Part shown: piece by piece, positions 15,767 to 25,774 of the stretch | Layout: each line of letters begins with the position of its first letter | How positions within the stretch are numbered: the stretch's first letter is position 1 | Assembly: GCF_020080045.1 (NCBI RefSeq) | Contig: NZ_CP083451.1 | Span: 1,736,001-1,800,000 of the forward strand | Direction: 5' to 3' | Length of the DNA stretch: 64,000 bases | From: Comamonas odontotermitis | Lineage (GTDB): Bacteria; Pseudomonadota; Gammaproteobacteria; Burkholderiales; Burkholderiaceae_C | The notes under the pieces: model-generated | The model's input: the letters and a program-made list of their open reading frames with translations, nothing else | Told to the model about the DNA's origin: nothing | Databases searched by the model: none | Translations under genes and position numbers: made by a program

Positions 15767-16756
15767 TTACGCCTGAAGCAGGCGGTAGACCAGCCTGGCC
15801 GCCGCTCGCGCTCCATGGCTGTCCTGGTCGAAGCGCGGATTGAACTCCGCCAGGTCAGCCACGCGCAGCTTGCCGCTGCGGCGCACCCTGTCGACGATGG
15901 CCTCGACCACGCCCATGGGCACACCATAGGCTGCGGGCGCCGAGACAGCGGGCATGACAGCGGCGGGCAATACGTCCAGATCGATCGTCAGGTAGACATG
16001 GTCCACGCCATCGATGACCTGCTGCACCTGCTCCAGCACTTTCTCCATGTGTCGCTCTTGCATGTCAATATCTTCGATCCAGCAAGCTTGCAGCTCGTCG
16101 GCCCGTGCGAACAGCGCCGCTGTGTTGCCCAGGCGACTGACACCCAGGCATGCGTAGTGGAATGTCTGCCCCCGGGCCTGGCAAGCGGTGGCGATCTGAT
16201 CGAACGGCGTGCCAGAACTCCCTGGGCGGGCGGTGCGCAGGTCGAAATGAGCGTCGAGATTGAGAACCAGCACCGAACCTGGGTCGCCGCTGGCATCCAG
16301 ATGGCCACGCAGGCCCTGCCAGGTGCCCCAGGCGATTTCGTGACCACCTCCCAGCACCACAGGAAAGCCCCCGCGCGCAAGCACGGCCTGCACGGTGCGT
16401 GCCAGAGCGTGCTGCGCCGCTTCCAGCGCATCGCCTTGGCAGCTTACATCACCGGCATCGTAGAGCGCCTCGTGGTCGTGAACGGGCAGGCCGGCCAGCA
16501 TGCGCCGGATGGCCTGCGGGCCCTGGGCTGCGCCAGTGCGGCCCTGGTTGCGCTGCACACCGGCATCGCAGGCAAAGCCGAGCAGCGCCCGGGCGGCGGC
16601 AGGCAAAGGCGTTTCATCGAACGGGTTGAGCGCTGCAGCGATATTGAACAGCCGACGCGTGTCGCCCCGCTCGCCGGCATCGCTGCGGCCTTGCCACAAG
16701 GCCATGTCGGCGGCGGTCCACAGCTCAGAGGCCTGGGCCATTGGTACGTTCACCAT
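15767..16756 (-). CDS. hutG: Formimidoylglutamase
   Basis: 329 residues. It hydrolyses N-formimino-L-glutamate to glutamate and formamide, the single-step end of the pathway, so no HutF deiminase is needed. It is an arginase/ureohydrolase-fold enzyme with manganese ligands in GGGHE ([15 protein letters not shown]), DAHFD (NLDAHFDLR) and a DxD in LTIDLDVLP. The product begins [13 protein letters not shown]; the second Met is an alternative start. Only one nucleotide separates the hutH stop from this ATG. Confidence 0.95.
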   Translation of the reverse strand: MVNVPMAQASELWTAADMALWQGRSDAGERGDTRRLFNIAAALNPFDETPLPAAARALLGFACDAGVQRNQGRTGAAQGPQAIRRMLAGLPVHDHEALYDAGDVSCQGDALEAAQHALARTVQAVLARGGFPVVLGGGHEIAWGTWQGLRGHLDASGDPGSVLVLNLDAHFDLRTARPGSSGTPFDQIATACQARGQTFHYACLGVSRLGNTAALFARADELQACWIEDIDMQERHMEKVLEQVQQVIDGVDHVYLTIDLDVLPAAVMPAVSAPAAYGVPMGVVEAIVDRVRRSGKLRVADLAEFNPRFDQDSHGARAAARLVYRLLQA

Positions 16757-16757
16757 C

Positions 16758-18290
16758 TCAGTGGCTGGGCAACAGATCTGCGGTTACCAGACGGCCCAGG
16801 TGGCCGCTGGCGAGCAGGGTGCTGGCGGCTTCGATGTCGGGCGCGAAAAAGCGGTCTTCCTGGTAGAAGGGAACGCTTGCGCGCAGCAGGCTTCGGGCTT
16901 CCTCAAGCTTGGGCGAGGTCTTCAGGCCGGTGCGGAAATCCAGGCCTTGGCAGGCGCCCAGCCATTCGATGGCCAGGATGCCACGCACGTTGTCGGCCAT
17001 GGCCCACAGGCGCTTGCCGGCGTTGGGTGCCATGGAGACATGGTCTTCCTGGTTGGCCGAGGTGGGCAGGCTGGTCACGCTGGCGGGATGGGCCAGTGAG
17101 ATGTTGTCGCAGGCCAGGGCCGCAGCAGTAACCTGGGCGATCATGAAGCCGGAGTTCACGCCCCCATTGTTCACCAGGAACGGAGGCAGTTGCGACATGT
17201 GCTTGTCCATCATCAGCGAGATGCGACGCTCCGACAGTGAGCCGATCTCGGCCAGTGCCAGTGCCAGGTTGTCGGCCGCCATGGCCACCGGCTCGGCATG
17301 AAAGTTGCCGCCCGAGACGACATCGCCCTGCTCGGCGAACACCAGCGGGTTATCGGATACGGCGTTGGCCTCGACGGCCAGCACTTCGGCCGCCTGGCGC
17401 AGTTGCGTCAGGCAGGCGCCCATGACCTGTGGCTGACAGCGCAGCGAGTAAGGATCTTGCACCTTGTCGCAGTCCAGGTGCGACTCGCCCACTTCGCTAT
17501 GCGGTGTCAGCAGGTCGCGAAAGGCGGCGGCCACGTCAATCTGGCCCTTCTGGCCACGTGCGGCGTGGATACGGGCATCAAAGGGCAGACGCGAGCCGAG
17601 CAGTGCTTCCACGCTGAGGCTGCCGCACACCAGCCCGGCGGCCAGCAGGTCTTCGGCCTCGAACAGGCCGCGCAGCGCATAGGCGGTGGACACCTGGGTG
17701 CCGTTGAGCAGCGCCAGGCCTTCCTTGGCGACCAGCGTCAGCGGCTGCAGGCCGGCCATGGCCAGGGCTTCTTTTGCGGGCAGCCATTCGCCGCGGTAAC
17801 GGGCCTTGCTTTCGCCCAGCAGCACCAGCGACATATGGGCCAGCGGCGCCAGATCTCCCGAGGCGCCTACCGAGCCCTTGAGAGGGATATGGGGGTAGAC
17901 CTCGGCGTTGACCAGAGCCATCAGGCTGTCGATGACGACGCGGCGGATGCCGGAGATGCCGCGAGCCAGGCTGTTGATCTTGAGCACCATGATGAGCCGC
18001 ACCATGGCGTCGTCCAGAGCCTCGCCCACACCGGCGGCGTGGGATAGCACCAGCGAGCGCTGCAGCTTGGCCAGGTCTTCAGGCGCGATCTTGGTGGAGG
18101 CCAGCAGGCCGAAACCGGTGTTGATGCCATAGGCGGTGCGGCCTTCGGCGATGATTTTCTCGACGCAGGCCACGGCTGCGGCAATGGCTTCGCCCGCACT
18201 GGTGTCCAGTTGCAGCTTTACAGGCTGTTCATAGGTCAGGCGCAGGTCGGCGAGGCTCAATTGGCCGGGTTGGATGTGCAGGTGTGTCAT
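16758..18290 (-). CDS. hutH: Histidine ammonia-lyase
   Basis: 510 residues. It deaminates L-histidine to trans-urocanate, the committed step. The MIO prosthetic group forms from Ala143-Ser144-Gly145 in [14 protein letters not shown]. Other conserved parts are YGINTGFG (catalytic Tyr54), [12 protein letters not shown] [16 protein letters not shown], and [10 protein letters not shown]. Length is typical. A good RBS (AAGGAAAG) precedes the ATG. It lies 55 nt after hutU and almost abuts hutG. Confidence 0.98.
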   Translation of the reverse strand: MTHLHIQPGQLSLADLRLTYEQPVKLQLDTSAGEAIAAAVACVEKIIAEGRTAYGINTGFGLLASTKIAPEDLAKLQRSLVLSHAAGVGEALDDAMVRLIMVLKINSLARGISGIRRVVIDSLMALVNAEVYPHIPLKGSVGASGDLAPLAHMSLVLLGESKARYRGEWLPAKEALAMAGLQPLTLVAKEGLALLNGTQVSTAYALRGLFEAEDLLAAGLVCGSLSVEALLGSRLPFDARIHAARGQKGQIDVAAAFRDLLTPHSEVGESHLDCDKVQDPYSLRCQPQVMGACLTQLRQAAEVLAVEANAVSDNPLVFAEQGDVVSGGNFHAEPVAMAADNLALALAEIGSLSERRISLMMDKHMSQLPPFLVNNGGVNSGFMIAQVTAAALACDNISLAHPASVTSLPTSANQEDHVSMAPNAGKRLWAMADNVRGILAIEWLGACQGLDFRTGLKTSPKLEEARSLLRASVPFYQEDRFFAPDIEAASTLLASGHLGRLVTADLLPSH

Positions 18291-18345
18291 GTGCTTTCCT
18301 TGGGCGCTTCATCGGAGCGCCCGGTTGATTCGTCGGCGGGCTCTT

Positions 18346-20070
18346 TCAGGACTTGACCATGGGCAGGTTCAGGCCGTGGCGCCTGGATGTCTCGACGGCA
18401 ATCTCATAGCCTGCATCGGCATGGCGCATCACGCCGGTCGCCGGATCATTCCACAGCACGCGGCCCAGGCGTGCAGCGGCCTCATCCGTGCCATCGGCCA
18501 CGATGACCACCCCAGCATGCTGGGAGTAGCCCATGCCGACGCCTCCGCCATGGTGCAGGCTGACCCAGGTGGCGCCGCCTGCTGTGTTGAGCAGGGCGTT
18601 GAGCAGTGGCCAGTCGGAAACAGCGTCGGTACCATCCTTCATGGCTTCGGTTTCGCGGTTGGGGCTTGCCACGGAGCCGCAGTCGAGGTGGTCGCGTCCA
18701 ATCACGACGGGCGCCTTGAGCTCGCCATTTTTGACCATCTCGTTGAAGGCCAGGGCCGCCTTGTGGCGCTCGCCCAGACCCAGCCAGCAGATGCGTGAAG
18801 GCAGGCCCTGGAAGGCAATGCGCTCGCGCGCCATGTCCAGCCAGCGATGGGTGTGCTTGTTCTCCGGGAACAGTTCCTTGATCTTGGCATCGGTTTTGTA
18901 GATGTCTTCGGGATCGCCCGAAAGCGCCACCCAGCGGAACGGACCCTTGCCTTCGCAGAAGAGAGGGCGGATATAGGCTGGCACGAAGCCGGGGAAATCG
19001 AAGGCGTTCTTCACACCCTCGTCGAACGCTACCTGGCGGATGTTGTTGCCATAGTCCACCGTGGGGATACCCATGGCCTGGAAGTCCAGCATGGCCTGCA
19101 CGTGCTGGGCGCAGCCCTGGGCGGCGGCCTTGCTGAGTTTGGCGTGCTGGCCAGGATCGGCCGCGGCTGCTTCCCACTGTGCAACGGTCCAGCCCACGGG
19201 CAGGTAGCCGTTGATCAAGTCGTGGGCGGAGGTCTGGTCGGTCACGATGTCAGGCTTTGGGCCGCCAGCCTTGGCGCGCTTGACGAGCTCGGGCAGGATT
19301 TCCGCGGCGTTGCCCAGCAGGGCAATGGAGACGGCCTCCCCCTTTTCAGTGTGCTGCTGGATGAGGGTCAGCGCGTCGTCGATATCCTTGGCCTGCTTGT
19401 CCACATAGCGGGTGCGCAGGCGGAAGTCGATGCTGCTTTGCTTGCACTCGATGTTCAGCGAGCAGGCACCGGCCAGCGTGGCGGCCAGCGGTTGCGCGCC
19501 ACCCATGCCGCCCAGGCCGGCGGTAAGAATCCACTTGCCGGTCAGATCGTTGTTGTAGTGCTGGCGGCCGGCTTCGACAAAGGTTTCGAACGTACCTTGC
19601 ACGATGCCCTGGCTGCCGATGTAGATCCAGCTGCCGGCTGTCATCTGGCCGTACATGAACAGGCCCTTCTGGTCCAGCTCGTTGAACTTCTCCCAGGTGG
19701 CCCACTTGGGCACCAGGTTCGAATTGGCCAGCAGCACGCGTGGTGCGTCAGGATGGGTCTTGAAAACGCCTACGGGCTTGCCCGACTGGATCAGCAGCGA
19801 TTCATCGGCTTCGAGCTTCTTGAGCTGGGCCAGGATTTCGTCATAGCACTCCCAGTTGCGGGCCGCACGGCCGATGCCACCGTAGACCACCAGCGCCTTG
19901 GGGTTCTCGGCCACATCGGGGTCCAGGTTGTTCTGCAGCATGCGGTAGGCGGCTTCGGCCAGCCAGTTCTTGCAGTGCAGTGTGCTGCCACGGGGGGCGC
20001 GGATGACGCGGTTGGCGTCGTAGCGGGGGTCCTGCTGTACGGCTTGGAGGATGGTGTCGTTGGCGTTCAT
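18346..20070 (-). CDS. hutU: Urocanate hydratase
   Basis: 574 residues from the ATG giving [11 protein letters not shown]. It converts urocanate to imidazolonepropionate using tightly bound NAD as electrophile. Diagnostic segments are [28 protein letters not shown], the Gly-rich NAD site [19 protein letters not shown], and DQTSAHD. The C-terminal [16 protein letters not shown] region holds the nucleotide contacts, and the active-site Cys lies in the family's conserved [11 protein letters not shown] part. An in-frame ATG five codons upstream (20085) is possible; further upstream sequence is not conserved. It is 43 nt after the transporter gene. Confidence 0.97.
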   Translation of the reverse strand: MNANDTILQAVQQDPRYDANRVIRAPRGSTLHCKNWLAEAAYRMLQNNLDPDVAENPKALVVYGGIGRAARNWECYDEILAQLKKLEADESLLIQSGKPVGVFKTHPDAPRVLLANSNLVPKWATWEKFNELDQKGLFMYGQMTAGSWIYIGSQGIVQGTFETFVEAGRQHYNNDLTGKWILTAGLGGMGGAQPLAATLAGACSLNIECKQSSIDFRLRTRYVDKQAKDIDDALTLIQQHTEKGEAVSIALLGNAAEILPELVKRAKAGGPKPDIVTDQTSAHDLINGYLPVGWTVAQWEAAAADPGQHAKLSKAAAQGCAQHVQAMLDFQAMGIPTVDYGNNIRQVAFDEGVKNAFDFPGFVPAYIRPLFCEGKGPFRWVALSGDPEDIYKTDAKIKELFPENKHTHRWLDMARERIAFQGLPSRICWLGLGERHKAALAFNEMVKNGELKAPVVIGRDHLDCGSVASPNRETEAMKDGTDAVSDWPLLNALLNTAGGATWVSLHHGGGVGMGYSQHAGVVIVADGTDEAAARLGRVLWNDPATGVMRHADAGYEIAVETSRRHGLNLPMVKS

Positions 20071-20113
20071 GGTCGTGTCTTTCATGAAAACAAAAAAATA
20101 TGGGCGCTGGGGC

Positions 20114-21583
20114 TTATGCAGCGGAAGCGGTATTCGGATAGCCATCGGGGCTGCCGTGCTCCGAGGCTGCGGCGGGCTGCCCTGCTGGGTAAATCATCTG
20201 CGGGGGGACCTTCATGGTCTTTTTGGCCAATGGGTAATAGACGAGTGAGGTAACGATCAGGCTCACGATCCAGGAGATGTCGGCGCCCCCCATGGCCTTG
20301 GCAAGCGGGCCTTCGTACATGGCCTGGTTGATGAACGGTATCTGGACGACGATGCCCAGCACGTAGCTGAACAGCGCTACGCCGTTGTAGGCTCCATACC
20401 GGCCCTCGCTGTCGTAGAGCGCGGGGATATCCACCTTCTCTTTGGAGACCAGGTAGTAGTCGACGAGGTTGACGGCACTCCAGGGGACGAACACTGTGAG
20501 CAGCAGCAGCACGAAGTTCTTGAAGGTAGCCAGGAAGTTGGAACTGGCCAGCAGGGCCACCAGCACCGTGAGCAGCACAAAACCCAGGATGTAGGCGAGG
20601 CGAGTGGCCGGCGAGAAGTGCTTCTTGTCATTGAAGGCGCTGACTGTGGTCAGCATGGTCATCACGCCGCCATAGGCATTGAGGCAGTTCACCGTCAGCT
20701 TTCCAGTAACGATGACCAGGTAGATCACCACGGCAAGGGGACCGGCCAGGTCACCCAGAAATCCAACCTGGTTCTTGATGAAGTTGCCGCCCAGGGCCGC
20801 CACGAGAACGCCGAAGGTCATGGCCAGTTGGGCGCTGATGACGCTGCCGCCGAAGGTGGTCCAGAAGGTCGACGCTGTGGAGGTCTTGCTTGGCAAATAG
20901 CGCGAGTAGTCGGCCACATACGGCGCGAAAGTCATCTGCCAGCCCGCAGACAGCGCCATAGCCGTCAAGAAACTGGTCCAGGTAAAGGGCTTCTGGCCAA
21001 AGGCGCTGGCTACATCGTAGTGAAGGCACAACTGCCAGGCCAGGTAGCCGAAGCCCAGGATGCCCACGACGGTGGAGATGCGGCCCACCACATGGATCAG
21101 CTTGTAGCCAATGAGCGCAACCAGGGCGGTCAGCGCGCCGAAGATGATGATGCCCGCCGCTGGTGTGCTGAAGCCGAACATCAGATTGATGGCCTGGCCC
21201 GAGAGCACCGTACCCGTTGCCGCAAAGCCCAGGTACATGAGGATGACCAGCAGCAGGGGAAGGGCAGCACCCTTGACGCCGAATTGCACGCGGCTCGAAA
21301 TCATCTGCGGCAGGCCCAGCCGGGGCCCTTGCGCAGAGTGCAGTGCCATGACGATGCCGCCGAGGATGTTGCCGATCAACAGGCCAAGGATGGCGGTCAT
21401 GGCTTCGGCACCGAAGACCACGGCGAGGGCCCCGTCGACCACAGCCGTGATCTGCATGTTGGCGCCGAACCAGAGGGTGAACTGGCTGGAAGGTGAGCCG
21501 TGGCGCTCATGCTCGGGAACCATGTCGATGGTTCTTGTTTCCATACGCCCCAGCCCCGCAGCTGCGGAAGAATCAATGCTCAT
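20114..21583 (-). CDS. NCS1 (cytosine permease/CodB-like) transporter, probable histidine or urocanate uptake
   Basis: 489 residues, about 12 membrane helices. The N-terminus [31 protein letters not shown] and [46 protein letters not shown] are typical of the NCS1 nucleobase:cation symporter family. The start is set by CGGAGA 8 nt upstream. It is the first gene of the hut operon, facing hutC across the operator. NCS1 members usually carry purines, cytosine or hydantoins; in a hut operon the cargo is more likely histidine or urocanate. Substrate is inferred from position. Confidence 0.88.
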   Translation of the reverse strand: MSIDSSAAAGLGRMETRTIDMVPEHERHGSPSSQFTLWFGANMQITAVVDGALAVVFGAEAMTAILGLLIGNILGGIVMALHSAQGPRLGLPQMISSRVQFGVKGAALPLLLVILMYLGFAATGTVLSGQAINLMFGFSTPAAGIIIFGALTALVALIGYKLIHVVGRISTVVGILGFGYLAWQLCLHYDVASAFGQKPFTWTSFLTAMALSAGWQMTFAPYVADYSRYLPSKTSTASTFWTTFGGSVISAQLAMTFGVLVAALGGNFIKNQVGFLGDLAGPLAVVIYLVIVTGKLTVNCLNAYGGVMTMLTTVSAFNDKKHFSPATRLAYILGFVLLTVLVALLASSNFLATFKNFVLLLLTVFVPWSAVNLVDYYLVSKEKVDIPALYDSEGRYGAYNGVALFSYVLGIVVQIPFINQAMYEGPLAKAMGGADISWIVSLIVTSLVYYPLAKKTMKVPPQMIYPAGQPAAASEHGSPDGYPNTASAA

Positions 21584-21649
21584 GGGAATGGTCTCCGATT
21601 GCTCTGTTTTGTAAAAATTACATACAACTATTCGGTAAAATTGGATAAG

Positions 21650-21662
21650 TTGTATATACCAA
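21650..21662. promoter_or_regulatory. HutC-type operator between hutC and the hut operon
   Basis: TTGTATATACCAA has the perfect 8-bp core palindrome GTATATAC and matches the known Pseudomonas/Klebsiella HutC target TGTATATACA in nine of ten positions. A weaker related sequence (TACATACAAC) lies about 25 bp to the left. It sits in the 143-bp divergent region, so it can control both directions. Urocanate is the known inducer that releases HutC. Confidence 0.65.
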
Positions 21663-21726
21663 TTTTCGTGTTTTACTTGGCAATACGTCAATCAACTTTT
21701 ACAGACTTTTGATCCGCACAAACCCT

Positions 21727-22455
21727 ATGTCAGTCCGTACTCCAGCGACCGCGGCAAAAGCGGTGATTCCGGCGTTCCAGCGCATCAAGGAACATGTGCT
21801 GCAGCAGATCCATAGCGGTCAATGGCAGCAGGGGGAGGCGATTCCCAGCGAGGCAGCCTTGGCCAAGCAATTCAACGTCGCTCGCATGACGGTCAATCGC
21901 GCCTTGCGGGAGCTCAGTGACGAGCAGACGCTGACACGTGTTCAAGGGTCAGGCACTTTCGTGGCCCAGCAGAAATACCAGTCCACCCTGGTTCAGCTGC
22001 GCAATATCGCCGACGAGATTGCGGCGCGGGGACATCAGCACCGCGGCGAGCTTCAAAAGCTCGAACGCTACCGGGCCGATACCTTCCTGATGCGGCAGTT
22101 CGAGCTGCCTGCTGTTCAGGCGCTGTTTCACTCGGTGGTGATTCATTTTGAGAACGACGTGCCCATCCAGGTCGAGGACCGGTATGTCAACCCGGCGGTG
22201 GCGCCCGATTACATGGCCCAGGACTTCGGTAGCCAGACGCCCAATGCCTATTTGATGCGCGTCGCCCCATTGCAGGGGGTGCAGTTCTCGATTGAAGCCA
22301 GCATGCCAGTTGCCGACGTAGCCGAGATGCTGCGTATTGAAACCGGCGAACCCTGCCTGGTATTGCGCCGCGTCACGCGCTCACAGGGCCAGGTGGCATC
22401 GGTGTCGGCGCTGTGGCACCCTGCCTCGCGCTACCAATTCACTGGCAGCTTTTGA
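21727..22455 (+). CDS. hutC: Histidine-utilisation repressor, GntR family
   Basis: 242 residues. The N-terminal winged helix-turn-helix is FQRIKEHVLQQIHSGQWQQGEAIPSEAALAKQFNVARMTVNRALRELSDEQTLTRVQGSGTFVA-like, standard for the HutC subfamily. The C-terminal UTRA ligand domain follows (LVQLRNIADEIAARGHQH through YQFTGSF). The ATG at 21727 was chosen; a TTG six codons upstream is in frame but less likely. HutC represses hut transcription until urocanate binds. It is transcribed divergently from the operon it should control. Confidence 0.95.
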   Translation: MSVRTPATAAKAVIPAFQRIKEHVLQQIHSGQWQQGEAIPSEAALAKQFNVARMTVNRALRELSDEQTLTRVQGSGTFVAQQKYQSTLVQLRNIADEIAARGHQHRGELQKLERYRADTFLMRQFELPAVQALFHSVVIHFENDVPIQVEDRYVNPAVAPDYMAQDFGSQTPNAYLMRVAPLQGVQFSIEASMPVADVAEMLRIETGEPCLVLRRVTRSQGQVASVSALWHPASRYQFTGSF

Positions 22456-22734
22456 GACCAGCTCTTCATGTGGGATATGTGATGCCTGGGCATGACAACA
22501 AAAGCCACGATGCTGCGGTGGGGACTTTGTTGACCGGTCTGGAATCAATCCATCTCTCAAATCCCGAGCGCAGCCATTGCATGATCACTGCGCTCAAGAA
22601 GCGCCCATGCGTGAGTCGGGTCAGCCGTGCATGGTCCTGGCTGCGCTGGCCGGCAGCTCTGTCTGACCATTCGTGCTCGCTGCTTCAATACGATCTTGGA
22701 TGCACCAGGGATGAGAGCGGTCCAATAAATCAAA

Positions 22735-22763
22735 AACCCCGCTATCGTTTAAATAGCGAGGTT
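22735..22763 (-). terminator. Terminator of the ancestral tRNA-Thr gene, left copy
   Basis: On the minus strand AACCTCGCTAT and ATAGCGGGGTT pair (one wobble) around a 7-nt loop, followed by TTTTTG. It is a near copy of the terminator behind the intact tRNA-Thr at the right end of the island. Now it follows only a tRNA fragment, which fits the original chromosomal terminator separated from its tRNA by the insertion. Confidence 0.75.
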
Positions 22764-22776
22764 TTCTTTTCTGTTG

Positions 22777-22828
22777 TGGTGCCGGAGAGATGAATCGAAC
22801 ACCAGACCTTCTCATTACTAATGAGATG
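22777..22828 (-). repeat. Left attachment site: truncated tRNA-Thr(CGT) 3' half
   Basis: This segment aligns with 41310-41361 in the intact tRNA with only three mismatches in 52 bp. It covers CCA, acceptor 3' strand, T-arm, variable loop and the anticodon arm. The mismatches fall at anticodon position 34 (C to A), T-stem position 49 (G to T) and just beyond the anticodon stem. The 5' half of the tRNA is absent, so it is not functional. The longest identical block is 27 bp around the acceptor/T-arm junction, the usual place for tyrosine-integrase strand exchange. Confidence 0.85.
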
Positions 22829-22952
22829 ATTGATTCATATATTGTTGTTGATTTTCGTTGATTAAAATAATAAAAATCAATAACTTGTGATGGTTTTGGC
22901 ATGGATGACCTAGATATTGCGTTGATTGAAATTCTTCAAAATTCTGGTTTTT

Positions 22953-22972
22953 TGGCTACACTGTGGCTACAC
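22953..22972. repeat. Direct repeat TGGCTACAC x2 upstream of the integrase
   Basis: Two exact TGGCTACAC copies start 11 bp apart, about one helical turn, 33 bp before the integrase ATG. Similar short direct repeats near tRNA-targeting integrases act as arm-type binding sites or as autoregulatory sites. Position and phasing suggest that; it is not proven. Confidence 0.5.
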
Positions 22973-23004
22973 GGATTGTCGTGTAACCACCGGACATCAA
23001 CAAC

Positions 23005-24342
23005 ATGGCGCGCCCAAAGAATTCTGCTGCACCAGACACCAGCAAGGCTATCGAACTGACCGCAGGGGCTATCGAGCGCCTGACCTGTCGTACGGATATC
23101 AAGGCCCAGGCATTCCTGCGCGATACAAAAGCTCCTGGTCTACGCGTGCGTGTGACGAACACAGGGGCGAAATCGTTCGTCTATGAAGCCAAGCTGAACC
23201 GACAGACCATCCGTCGAACCATTGGTGATGTTCGCTCTTGGACAATTGAACAGGCGCGCGCCGCGGCTCGCCGCTTGGCCGTAGTATTGGATAACGGGCA
23301 GGACCCTGGGGAGCTGGATCGGCAGGCGCAGGTCGCACGCGAGGCGCAAAGTGTGCAGGAGAAAGCCAAGGCGCTCACGGTTGGGGAGCTATGGCCTGAG
23401 TATCTGGAAACGGGTCGCCCGAAACGCAAGGATGCCTGGAAGCCGCGTTATCTGGATGACTTGAAGAAGATGGCTACACCCGGTGGTGAGAAGAAAAAGC
23501 GTGGGCAAGGCCTAACCCGGCCAGGGCCGCTGTTTCCGTTGATGGCATTGCCGCTGGCCTCTGTCGACGAGGACGTACTGAAGTCTTGGTATGACCAGGA
23601 GACTCTTGCTGGTAAGCACCAGGCCGCCCGGGCGTTGATGATGTTTCGGGGCTTTTTGCGCTGGTGCAGCTCCAAACCTGAATATCGGGCGCTTACACAC
23701 CGAGAGGCGGGCCGAGCACCGGCCATTCTTGAAAATCTACCACCTACGACACATCGCATAGACAAGCTATTGCCGGAGCAAATTGCAGGCTGGTGGGCAA
23801 GTGTTGAGCAGTTGCCAAACCTTGTGCATTCGGTCTACCTGCGAGCATTACTGCTCTCTGGCGCGCGACGGGAAGAGGTGGCCGCGCTCCGGTGGGACCG
23901 GATCGACTGGCGCTGGAAGAAGATCACCATAGCGGATAAATTCGAGCAAACCCGGACTATCCCGCTTGGTTCCTACATGGCCCATCTGCTGCATGGCTTG
24001 CCCAGGCGCGGGTCGTATGTGTTCCACAGCGAAGGGAGTTTCGGCTATGTGAGAGATCCACGGGCAAGCATGGCGAAGGTGCTGGCCGAATGTGGCGTAG
24101 ATTACCTGACCTTTCATGGGCTGCGACGCACATTTACGCAAGTGGCGCGCCGTATTGTCCCCGCTGGTGTGCCTGCCCAGATATCCGGCCACAAACCCAG
24201 TGCAACGGCGGAGGGCTACAGCATTCTCGCCTTGGACGAGCTGCGACCATACATGGGGCAAATCGAGAGGGAATTTCTTCGGCTAGCAGGAATTAACTTC
24301 AGCGAAAGCACTATTGAGCCAGTAAAGTTGATGGCAGTCTGA
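23005..24342 (+). CDS. int: Tyrosine site-specific integrase of the island
   Basis: 445 residues, P4/phage-type tyrosine recombinase. The N-terminal arm-binding domain (residues about 20-105) includes DTKAPGLRVRVTNTGAKSFVYEAK and RRTIGDVRSWTIEQAR. The catalytic domain shows Arg288 (LLLSGARREEVAALRW), His371 and Arg374 in HGLRR, His396 in SGHKPSATAEGY, and the nucleophile Tyr405, so the active site is complete. It reads inward from the left attachment site. Codon use is close to that of the host. It should catalyse integration into the 3' end of tRNA-Thr(CGT); no excisionase gene was recognised. Confidence 0.95.
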   Translation: MARPKNSAAPDTSKAIELTAGAIERLTCRTDIKAQAFLRDTKAPGLRVRVTNTGAKSFVYEAKLNRQTIRRTIGDVRSWTIEQARAAARRLAVVLDNGQDPGELDRQAQVAREAQSVQEKAKALTVGELWPEYLETGRPKRKDAWKPRYLDDLKKMATPGGEKKKRGQGLTRPGPLFPLMALPLASVDEDVLKSWYDQETLAGKHQAARALMMFRGFLRWCSSKPEYRALTHREAGRAPAILENLPPTTHRIDKLLPEQIAGWWASVEQLPNLVHSVYLRALLLSGARREEVAALRWDRIDWRWKKITIADKFEQTRTIPLGSYMAHLLHGLPRRGSYVFHSEGSFGYVRDPRASMAKVLAECGVDYLTFHGLRRTFTQVARRIVPAGVPAQISGHKPSATAEGYSILALDELRPYMGQIEREFLRLAGINFSESTIEPVKLMAV

Positions 24343-24466
24343 AGGCGGCTAGTTAGTTCAATTGTTGCTTTGGGTCGCGCGCATTTCTTGAAGGCTGAAA
24401 AAACACTGCAGCCAATCGCTCAATGCCCACGCAGTTGCTGGTACACCTCTTTTACCAGCGAATGGG

Positions 24467-24494
24467 TGGACTGCCCCTGACCAGGGGCAGTCCA
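24467..24494. repeat. Perfect 13-bp inverted repeat after the integrase, holding the 19-bp island repeat
   Basis: TGGACTGCCCCTG and CAGGGGCAGTCCA are perfect arms separated by AC. The right arm lies in the 19-mer TGACCAGGGGCAGTCCAAA, repeated exactly 16.6 kb away near the right end of the island. It might terminate int transcription, but no U-tract follows. A recombination or protein-binding site is another reading. The rest of the gap 24343-24578 shows nothing else. Confidence 0.6.
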
Positions 24495-24521
24495 AAGATA
24501 GGCGGAGTTCGTCTACCTGAC

Positions 24522-24534
24522 TAGGGGCAGTCCA
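24522..24534. repeat. Third partial copy of the island repeat
   Basis: TAGGGGCAGTCCA repeats the core CAGGGGCAGTCCA with one change, preceded by CTGAC as in the first copy. It lies about 40 bp downstream of that copy, in direct orientation. Confidence 0.5.
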
Positions 24535-24578
24535 GCAGATTGGTACGAGAATCAGATTAGCTCAGCGACCTTCTCCCT

Positions 24579-25774
24579 TCAGCGGCGCATTCGCAATGCA
24601 GCGAATCCAGCTAGCGCCATTGACAGAGCCATCAAGGCCCATTCGCCGAGTGTTGGTACGGATTTTGCAGATCCGGCAGTCGGTGCTATCACCGTGTTGC
24701 TATCGGTTGCACTGTTGTTACCTGGGTTGGGATCGACCATTCCCGCTGGGGGGTAACTGTTGCTGTGTTTGCCAATGTGCCGGTCGCGGTGGATGAAACC
24801 GTTGCGGTCAGCATGTAGGTCACAGTTGCACCTGCTGGCAGAGTCACGGTATCGTTGATATTACCCGTGCCGCTTGTGGTACAGGAACCGCTACTTGACG
24901 CTATACAGGTCCAGGTTGCGCCAGTGAGCGCTGTAGGAAGCGTGTCCGCAACGGTCGCGTTGGTGGCTGTGTCAGGGCCGGCATTGCTAGCAACGATCGT
25001 ATAGGTCACTTTGTCGCCTGGCTTGACACTTGTTCCGCCATCGGATTTCGTGATAGAGAGATCGGCTTGCGGAAGTGGGCAGAACTTGTCCAAGGCATCG
25101 TTTGGGGTGATATCCACCACAGAAATATCATCGATGTAGAAATCGTTTCCGCCGGTGATGGGAGACCTATTAGTTAGTGCCAATCTTGCCGGCACCCCTG
25201 TTCCTGATGCTTTGCAGTCGATGGGAACGGTGAATTCGTAGGTGGATTCAAACCAGTCTTGCGTGACAGTGCTAGGCAGGTCTCCCGACTGCGCTAGCGG
25301 GGCATTAGTGCTGGGGTTGCGCACTTGCAGAGCCCACGAAATCGGATTCGTGGATCCAGCCCCTCCGTTGCCATTGACGACGTACCTCCAGGCACTGATA
25401 CGATAGCTGTGCCCTGCCTGCACTTCAAAATCACGTTGGTAGAACTCATTCAAGGCATTTCCGGCATTCAAAACCATCAGCGCACCGCCAGTGTCACCCG
25501 TATGATCGCTGGGTAAATTGCTCCACTAAGGCTGCCCGGGCGTAGAGGCAGTAATGTTCTGTGGTGGCATGACGGTATAGAAACCATCGTTCACAGCCCC
25601 ACTTGCGGCGAAAGTAAAGTTGCCGCTGGGCACGTAGGCATTGCTAACTCGCCCAGCGGCATTTCCAAACGTTTCAGTGAATGTTTGGGCGTGAGCAGAA
25701 GCACCACATGTCAGTGTAGCCAGTACTGCTGCTGTGCAAGCGACCGTTTTGCGCAACGAATGCATTGACTTCAT
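24579..25774 (-). pseudogene. Broken DUF11/IPTL-CTERM secreted surface protein gene
   Basis: The start has a good AGAGGA site and a signal peptide (MKSMHSLRKTVACTAAVLA...AHA). The frame stays open except for a TAG at 25526-25528 and a lost base near 24748-24753. After the amber codon the same frame continues with WSNLPSDHTGDTGGALMV, a beta-rich domain and a DUF11 repeat (ADLSITKSDGGTSVKPGDKVTY). A run of six G on the plus strand replaces an expected seven. Restoring one base gives DPNPGNNSATDSNT and a full IPTL-CTERM tail VPTLGEWALMALSM...RMRR. The intact product would be about 398 residues. Read errors at the G run cannot be excluded. Confidence 0.82.

Noticed and set aside
22413..22793. Open frame running from hutC into the tRNA fragment
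   Set aside because: It overlaps the hutC end and the terminator and has no conserved content. I see no gene between hutC and the island.
22901..23056. Short frame MDDLDIALIEIL overlapping the integrase start (excisionase candidate)
   Set aside because: It overlaps the attachment-arm repeats and runs into int out of frame. It shows no helix-turn-helix or Xis pattern.
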